21,327 bases of DNA, taken from CALOCV01 sp942491955. Lineage in GTDB: Bacteria; Chlamydiota; Chlamydiia; Chlamydiales; CALOCV01. Under the pieces are notes generated by a model. It saw only the letters and a program-made list of their open reading frames with translations, was not told where the DNA came from and did no database searches. The stretch is taken from the NCBI GenBank assembly GCA_942491955.1, contig CALOCV010000043.1:1-21327 (forward strand). Reading direction: 5' to 3'. Shown piece by piece: positions 16,334-21,327 of the stretch (position 1 is its first letter; each line of letters begins with the position of its first letter). Made by a program: the position numbers and the translations under genes.

Positions 16334-17497
16334 TCAAACTTCTTCTTCTTCCTCTTCTTCTTGTTCTTCGAGCTCTTCAAGTTGGTCTTCAAGCTCTTCA
16401 AGCGCTTCGATAAGCGCCATATAGAGATCATCTCGATGCTGTAATGAACGGTAGACCTGTTTCATTGCCACTTCTCGAATGGCATCTCTCATTTGACTCA
16501 AAACGATGATTTTAGCGACCAACCACCGCTCAATTCCCAATGGGACCATCCGCTCATTGACTTTCCCCGCTGAAGGGTATCTCTCTCCCACTAGAATCAT
16601 GAACTCTTTTGACATCTCCTCAAAATTGCACTCGTCGGGCATATTGAGTCCATTTTTCTCAAAAAGCCCCTTCATCAATCGCATTCTTCCTTTAAAAAAC
16701 CGATAAACTCCAAGAATTGCCTGCAACGAGCGTGTCTCTGTCAAAAGACGGTGGAGTTCTCCTCTTGGAATCGAGGATCCTTTTGCCTTGAGATCGGAAC
16801 CAAGAGAATGGAGAAGGAAATCGACCACCGGCTTCAATTCTTTAAAAGAATATTTCGTCGATAACTCCTGAAAAAGAGCATTGGAATCCCGTGGATTTCC
16901 TGTGATATCGCGATACATCTCCCGCATACTCGTTGGCGTTCCTAATCCCTTCGATGCAGCAGACCGCGCCTCAGCATGGATGTTTTTCCCTGCAAGAATC
17001 TCCCTTTCAAACTTCTCGCGAAGTTCTTCTTTTGTTTGTTGTACCTGTTGAAAGAGCTCTCCTTCCGTTGTCTCCAATAAAAATTCAATAGCCTCATCGG
17101 CAAGAGAGACATCCGGGTACATATCAAGCACTTCTTTTAAAATATCTTCTACTTTACTACCTGGTTTTATTCTTTCGCGCAAAAGAAGAAGAGAACGGGC
17201 TTTGAGTTCGGGATTCTTTCGTTCGAAATGCTCCGCTCCTTCTCGATAGCGCTCGACTTGAACTTTTTCCCCTTTGTCTTCGGCTTTCTTTGCCTCCCGC
17301 ACTTGCTCAGCATGGCTTTTGATTTTTTTCCGCTTCTTCCCAAATTTCGCAGCAAAGGGGTTCACCATCTCTTGCACAGAGTCAAAAAAAGCCTCTTTAG
17401 CTGTTCTTTGTTCCGCACTGAGCTCAAGTTGTGTGTCTTGCGCCACCTGCTTCATGGCCTCAAGCGTTACATCTGTCCTTCTAATACCTTCTGCCAT
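16334..17497 (-). CDS. copN: Type III secretion gatekeeper CopN (SctW/YopN/LcrE family)
   Basis: 387 residues. CopN plugs the T3S system until host contact and in Chlamydia is itself secreted. Visible family features: an unstructured N-terminus followed by a Lys-rich segment (about 50-85), the HrpJ/YopN-type helical repeats (ELKARSLLLLRERIKPGSKV, EDILKEVLDMYPDVSLADEA, EFLLETTEGELFQQV), then RDSNALFQELSTKYSFKELK, VDFLLHSLGSDLKAKGSSI and RGELHRLLTETRSLQAILGV, and a TyeA-like C-terminal part. The extreme C-terminus is a run of glutamates (QEEEEEEEV) coded by a GAA/GAG-rich repeat. AAGGA lies before ATG 17497, and the start is 21 bases after the end of sctV copy 1. The position next to sctV is conserved in chlamydiae. 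Confidence 0.9.
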   Translation of the reverse strand: MAEGIRRTDVTLEAMKQVAQDTQLELSAEQRTAKEAFFDSVQEMVNPFAAKFGKKRKKIKSHAEQVREAKKAEDKGEKVQVERYREGAEHFERKNPELKARSLLLLRERIKPGSKVEDILKEVLDMYPDVSLADEAIEFLLETTEGELFQQVQQTKEELREKFEREILAGKNIHAEARSAASKGLGTPTSMREMYRDITGNPRDSNALFQELSTKYSFKELKPVVDFLLHSLGSDLKAKGSSIPRGELHRLLTETRSLQAILGVYRFFKGRMRLMKGLFEKNGLNMPDECNFEEMSKEFMILVGERYPSAGKVNERMVPLGIERWLVAKIIVLSQMRDAIREVAMKQVYRSLQHRDDLYMALIEALEELEDQLEELEEQEEEEEEEV

Positions 17498-17518
17498 CCA
17501 TTCTTCCTTTCTTCACGC

Positions 17519-19693
17519 TCATGAAATTTGAATCCTTCCTAAAGGCTGTATCCTTATCTCGGGGATGATTTCCTGATAGGAGACAACCGACATCTCGGGA
17601 AACTCCATTTCGAGCAATTTGCGCACAAAACGACGCACATCAATGGCCGTTAAAATAACAGGCGGCTGCCCTCCTGGAGGGGGCGGAGCTACCGTGTTGC
17701 GCACCGACTGGAGAATGAGCTGTACCGAGTCGGGATCAAGCGCTAAATAGGATCCTGCTGATGTCTGTTTGATTGCCCCCCGCACCATGTCTTCAATCTC
17801 AGGATCGAGAATATAGACCGACAACACGGTTTGTCCTTGCGAATACTTGTAGCTAATATACCGTTTCAATGAAGAGCGAACATATTCCGTCAATAACACG
17901 GTATCTTTCTCCGTCTGCGCCCATTCACTTAATGACTCCATAATCGTACGAAGATCTTTGACCGACACCTGCTCTTGGATCAATCGCTTAAAAATATCGG
18001 TCATTTTCTGCAAAGGAATGAGACGTGTCACCTCTTTGATCAAGATCGGGAAACGATTTTTCCATAAACTCCAACATCGATTTGACTTCCTGAATCCCAA
18101 CAAATTCATTTGCGTAGTGACGAAAAAAATAGGAAAGGTGAAGAATCATAACTTCAATGCATTCCAATGTTTGATTCCCGCTTTTTTCAGCAGCTCCTTT
18201 TATGCCTCTTCTACCCAGAGTGAAGGGAGACCAAGAGAATTCTTATAAGTTGTATAAGGAATATTATACCGTTTTAAGTTCTCCTCGGATTCATTAGTCA
18301 AAAGATGGCCCGGCAAGACCTTCCCACGCACAACAGGAACTTCATTAAGCTGGATCGAATATTCGTCATTATCGAGAACAGGAGACTCCGTTCGCACATG
18401 AACACCAGGAAAACGAACGCCTAAATCACTGTACAAAGCCTGCCTCATCCTAGGGATCATCCGATCGATAAATGTCGCCCCTTTATCCCGTTTCTGGATT
18501 TGTTCACTCAACCAATGTCCGGCTTCAAGGATCACAGGGAGAGTCAAGGCATAACTATCAATACCTCCTCCTGCAACTACCTTATGGCCTTCAACAGGCG
18601 TTTCTACAGCTTCTGCCCCCCCTCCTCCCTCTGTTGCTGCAGAACTGATTCCTTGTCGCGACATCTCCTGCTTTTGCTTTGTCGACCAAAGAGCATAACT
18701 GATCAATCCCATGACAGAGGCCAAAATCATAAAAGGGGCTACTGGAAACCCAGGCACTAAACTCATCGCCAACATGATGCCAGCAGCAATCATCAAAGCT
18801 TTAGGCTGCTTGAGAATTTGTCCCGATATCTCACTACCTAAATTCGCATCCATTTTTTCACTGCTGACGCGAGTCGTGACGATACCTGCAGTAATCGCGA
18901 TTAAAAGAGCGGGAATCTGAGAGACAAGACCATCACCAATGATAAGAGGATCGAATAGGTTTTGGCTGCCATCATCGGCTGTCATCTCATTGATGGCCAC
19001 CCCAATGATCAATCCACCAACGACGTTAATCAGGGTGATCACAATGCCTGCAATGGCATCTCCTTTAACGAATTTCATCGCTCCATCCATCGCTCCATAG
19101 AGTTGACTCTCTTTCTGGATGGCTAATCGTTTCTCTCGTGCCTGGTTGGAATCTAAAATTCCAGCACGCATATCGGCATCAATACTCATTTGCTTACCGG
19201 GCATGGCATCCAAGGTAAAACGGGCAGCTACCTCGGCAACGCGTTCAGCTCCTTTTGTGATCACAATGAACTGAACCAATGTGATGATCAAAAAGATCAC
19301 ACCTCCAACGACGAAATTTCCTCCAACGACGAAATCACCAAAGGAGAAAATGATCTCTCCGGCGTCCGCATGGAGGAGAATCTGTCGCGTCGAAGCGATA
19401 TTTAACCCCAATCGATAGAGTGTCGTGATGAGCAATAACGAAGGGAAAATGGATAGATGAACAGCACTAGGAATATAAAGGGCAACCATCAACAAGGAGA
19501 TCGAAGCCATCAAGTTAACAGCAATCAAATAATCGATAATGAACGGTGTCACAGGCATGATGATCATGGTCAGAATGCCAATGATGACGATGGCAAGAGC
19601 GATATCACTGGAACGCGATATCGCTCGCATCGAATGCTCACCACCAAGGCGGGCCGTGATTCCATCAAGAATGCGACGAATAGATTGGATCAT
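17519..19693 (-). pseudogene. sctV: SctV copy 1 (ancestral position), interrupted by a stop and two frameshifts
   Basis: This copy has the conserved chlamydial place between sctU and copN. The membrane half and linker read cleanly from ATG 19693 (AAGGA upstream) through the FHIPEP signature to LPSLWVEEA, then TAA at 18200-18202, where the other copy has Gln (TQKELL); CAA to TAA is one substitution. Downstream, one base is missing at about 18155 (ALE|VMILHLSYFF) and one extra is present at about 18043 (FPDL|IKEVTRL), after which the frame is correct to the end at 17519 (EIIPEIRIQPLGRIQIS). Restored length would be about 724 residues. All damage lies within about 160 bases at the start of the cytosolic domain. 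If real, the product would be a membrane domain without its substrate-binding ring. Confidence 0.9.
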
Positions 19694-19777
19694 ATGTTTA
19701 TTCCTTTTATTCGATGTCGATGTCTATAGGTCTTCCCCGCATACCCCCTGCTGTTTCATTTTCTTCTGTCAAGAGTT

Positions 19778-20817
19778 TCAATCAACGAAGAACTTCTGCA
19801 ATCGGTTGATGGTTTCTTCAGGAACGTATTCATAGACATCACCGTCATCCCAAAGGGCATGTGCGAGAGGGATGTTACGCATGATCGGGATTTTGTGCTT
19901 TTCAGCTAGGTTAATTATTCTCCGCGAACACTTCAGATCCCATTGCCAAAATATAGGGTGCTGGATCCACTTCACGCTCATAACCCAGAGCAATTGCCAG
20001 GTGGGTCGGGTTGGTCACAACAGCCCTCGCCCGGGTAACACCTCCTGAAGGACCTTCCGGATAGGCGATTTCTTGTGCGATTTGTTTCCTTTTTCCCTTT
20101 AATCTGTGGGTCACCTTCTGTATTTTTATACTCCTGCTTCACCTCAAATTTTTCCATCTTCATCTCTTTAGCAGAAATTCTGTCTCTGATAGATAAAGTC
20201 GAGGATACTGCAACAGCGATGAATAATAAACCTACCTTAACAACCACCTCGATCAGGAAATAGCATAGAATAACCAAGTTTAAACCTGAAATCGGCATAG
20301 CAACGGTCTTTATCAAGACCGGCATACTGTTATACACGTACCGTAAATTAGATATGAAGCTACCGATATCTTGGAAAATATGGACTTAAGGAGTTCAACA
20401 AGTGTCTTTATTTTAAACTTAGACTTGATATTTTGTACGGGATTAAACTTTTTGATGTCAAGCTTAAATACCTGTACTGCAAAGACAGGGCCTACTGCAA
20501 GAAAGTTTATCAATCACACCAACAGCCACAACACTCACAAGAACAGGCATGCTTGCTAGAAAAAATGACCATGACCGCCTGCTTTATAGAAAGTGGCGGT
20601 AAGAATTTCGAGAGATTAGGCTCGGTAACGAAACCAAAAGCCATTAGAGTAAAATCCGACAAATTCTCGTAGAGCAAACTGCCAACATCAGAGAACAACT
20701 GCTACCGATGCGATGAATGTGAATGCCGATGGGAGGTCTTGTGATTTAGCTACTTGACCTTTTTTTCGAGCATCACGCATCTTCTTTAGGTGTTGCTTTT
20801 TCGGTCTTTTCACCCAT
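19778..20817 (-). pseudogene. sctU: Type III secretion switch protein SctU (YscU/CdsU), about seven frameshifts
   Basis: SctU is the inner-membrane export-apparatus protein whose self-cleavage switches substrate class. Pieced together from three frames, nearly the whole protein is recognisable: MGEKTEKATPK at 20817, then KMRDARKKGQVAKSQDLPSA, the membrane segments, FKLDIKKFNPVQNIKSKFKI, the linker EKFEVKQEYKNTEGDPQIKG, the NPTH autocleavage motif (codons 20001-20012), and KHKIPIMRNIPLAHALWDD near the end. Frame changes fall at about 20783, 20700, 20555, 20515, 20340, 20095 and 19922; most are single-base gains or losses, only one or two in homopolymers. The total span (about 346 codons) matches the usual 360. 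A hairpin precedes the start. Confidence 0.9.
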
Positions 20818-20831
20818 AAAAGCTCTCTTTA

Positions 20832-20860
20832 AACAGGCGTTTTGGATCAAAACACCTGTT
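20832..20860 (-). promoter_or_regulatory. Hairpin in the sctU leader, 14 nt before the start codon
   Basis: Arms 20832-20844 and 20848-20860 form a 13-bp stem with a three-base loop. The only imperfect pair is C20838 with A20854 on the plus strand, which is G with U in the minus-strand transcript; the RNA of sctU can therefore pair all 13 positions. It ends just before the purine-rich AAAGAGAG that may be the ribosome binding site. Confidence 0.6.
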
Positions 20861-20993
20861 CTTTACCTCTCATAACAAAAAAAAGAAGGAATGATAACGA
20901 AAAAAAGAGAAAAATCCATCAAAATCCTCCATTCCCCCATTCAATTATAAATCTTTTTTTAAGAATGGTCAAGAATCAGCGTTGCCTTTTCTA

Positions 20994-21154
20994 GTGTCTA
21001 CTTGCAACCATTCGCGTGCAGATTTGGTGCAGATTTTCTCTAGACAGTGAAATGCGGAGCGCGATAGCAACTTTTATAAATTGCTGAGCACGAGCATAAA
21101 GCTGGTTTGGAAAAGATGCTCTAATAGGCACGCGAATGGCTTGCAAGTAGACAC
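20994..21154. mobile_element. 161-bp inverted-repeat (MITE-like) element upstream of ychF
   Basis: The left arm 20994-21019 (26 bases) and right arm 21128-21154 (27 bases) are reverse complements except for one extra base in the right arm; they begin GTGTCTACTTGCAA and end TTGCAAGTAGACAC. The 108 bases between them have no coding capacity on the plus strand. No clear target-site duplication flanks the arms. The size and end structure fit a non-autonomous transposable element or a dispersed palindromic repeat; an RNA fold is also possible. Confidence 0.55.
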
Positions 21155-21204
21155 GAGTTTTTCTCATTGCCCTCTTTCCTCGATTTCCCCACAATTCTTC
21201 CTCT

Positions 21205-21327
21205 ATGTCTACCTCTTTATCGATCGGTATCATCGGCCTTCCTAATGTCGGCAAGTCCACGCTCTTCAATGCCCTTACGCATACGACACAAGCTGCCGCC
21301 TCTAACTATCCCTTCTGTACCATCGAT
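21205..21327 (+). CDS. ychF: Ribosome-binding GTPase/ATPase YchF, N-terminal part
   Basis: The first 41 residues are seen before the window ends. They contain the nucleotide-binding P-loop GLPNVGKSTLFNAL, followed by AAASNYPFCTID, the Obg-family switch region with the YchF-typical NYPFCTI. YchF is an Obg-related protein that binds the ribosome and prefers ATP. Start ATG 21205 puts the P-loop at the expected place; no strong Shine-Dalgarno is visible. ychF next to sctU, in the opposite direction, is the conserved chlamydial arrangement and marks the outer edge of the T3S block. Confidence 0.95.
   Translation, partial: MSTSLSIGIIGLPNVGKSTLFNALTHTTQAAASNYPFCTID

Larger units (their letters stand above)
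20818..21204. other. Non-coding gap between divergent sctU and ychF
   Basis: 387 bases without a supported gene. Contents: the sctU leader hairpin (20832-20860), an A/purine-rich stretch at about 20876-20915, an AT-rich part to 20990, and the inverted-repeat element 20994-21154. Both divergent promoters must lie here, but I could not pick convincing -35/-10 pairs. No tRNA fold is seen. Confidence 0.6.

Noticed and set aside
20991..21269. 92-codon minus-strand frame across the ychF start
   Set aside because: Its first part is the antisense of the ychF P-loop region and the rest is the inverted-repeat element; no ribosome binding site.
1..21327. CRISPR array, tRNA, rRNA
   Set aside because: No spaced direct repeats of CRISPR type and no tRNA or rRNA-like folds were seen on either strand by eye.

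Overview
The window comes from a member of the Chlamydiota, probably an environmental (Parachlamydiales-like) lineage. The right half carries, in the same order as the conserved chlamydial block malQ - sycE - copN - sctV (lcrD/cdsV) - sctU (yscU/cdsU) - ychF (CT087 to CT092 in Chlamydia trachomatis), a type III secretion (T3S) locus. Here that block has been rearranged and partly broken. A second sctV, a 285-codon exported protein and a roughly 611-codon unknown protein lie between sycE and copN, while the ancestral-position sctV and sctU are interrupted.

Layout. 1-1014 (minus): overlapping genes for exported PDZ-type proteins, the last one running off the left edge. 1208-2143 (plus): unknown protein, converging on 2088-4781 (minus), a large acyltransferase - acyl carrier protein - acyl-ACP synthetase fusion. 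Upstream of that on the minus strand, and reading in the same direction, are a cob(I)alamin adenosyltransferase, a SirB1-like transglutaminase with a TPR-type region, and a frameshifted DNA-3-methyladenine glycosylase I. The first three of these (tag, transglutaminase, adenosyltransferase) overlap by a few bases and look like one operon ending in aas. 7742-8973 (plus): an MFS transporter in three reading frames, with a good extended -10 box before it. 8951-10538 (minus): malQ, split by two frameshifts. 10552-11022: the T3S chaperone sycE. 11023-11223: a spacer packed with three palindromes, including a perfect 28-bp hairpin. 11224-14044: two genes not expected in this locus. 14132-20817: sctV copy 2 (intact), copN (intact), sctV copy 1 (one stop codon and two frameshifts) and sctU (about seven frameshifts). 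20818-21204: a non-coding gap with a hairpin in front of sctU and a 161-bp inverted-repeat element. 21205-end (plus): start of ychF.

How it fits together. SctV and SctU are inner-membrane export-gate and switch proteins of the T3S apparatus, CopN is the gatekeeper/plug, and SycE/Scc1 is a CesT-type chaperone for CopN. In this genome the job of the ancestral sctV may have passed to the duplicate downstream of copN. sctU would then have to be supplied from elsewhere, unless the indels are sequence errors. The contrast between long intact genes (aas, sctV copy 2, copN) and several clearly recognisable but indel-ridden neighbours (tag, MFS, malQ, sctV copy 1, sctU) is the main biological question here: recent genome decay after duplication, or uncorrected assembly errors. 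All family assignments come from motif reading by eye; no searches were run.
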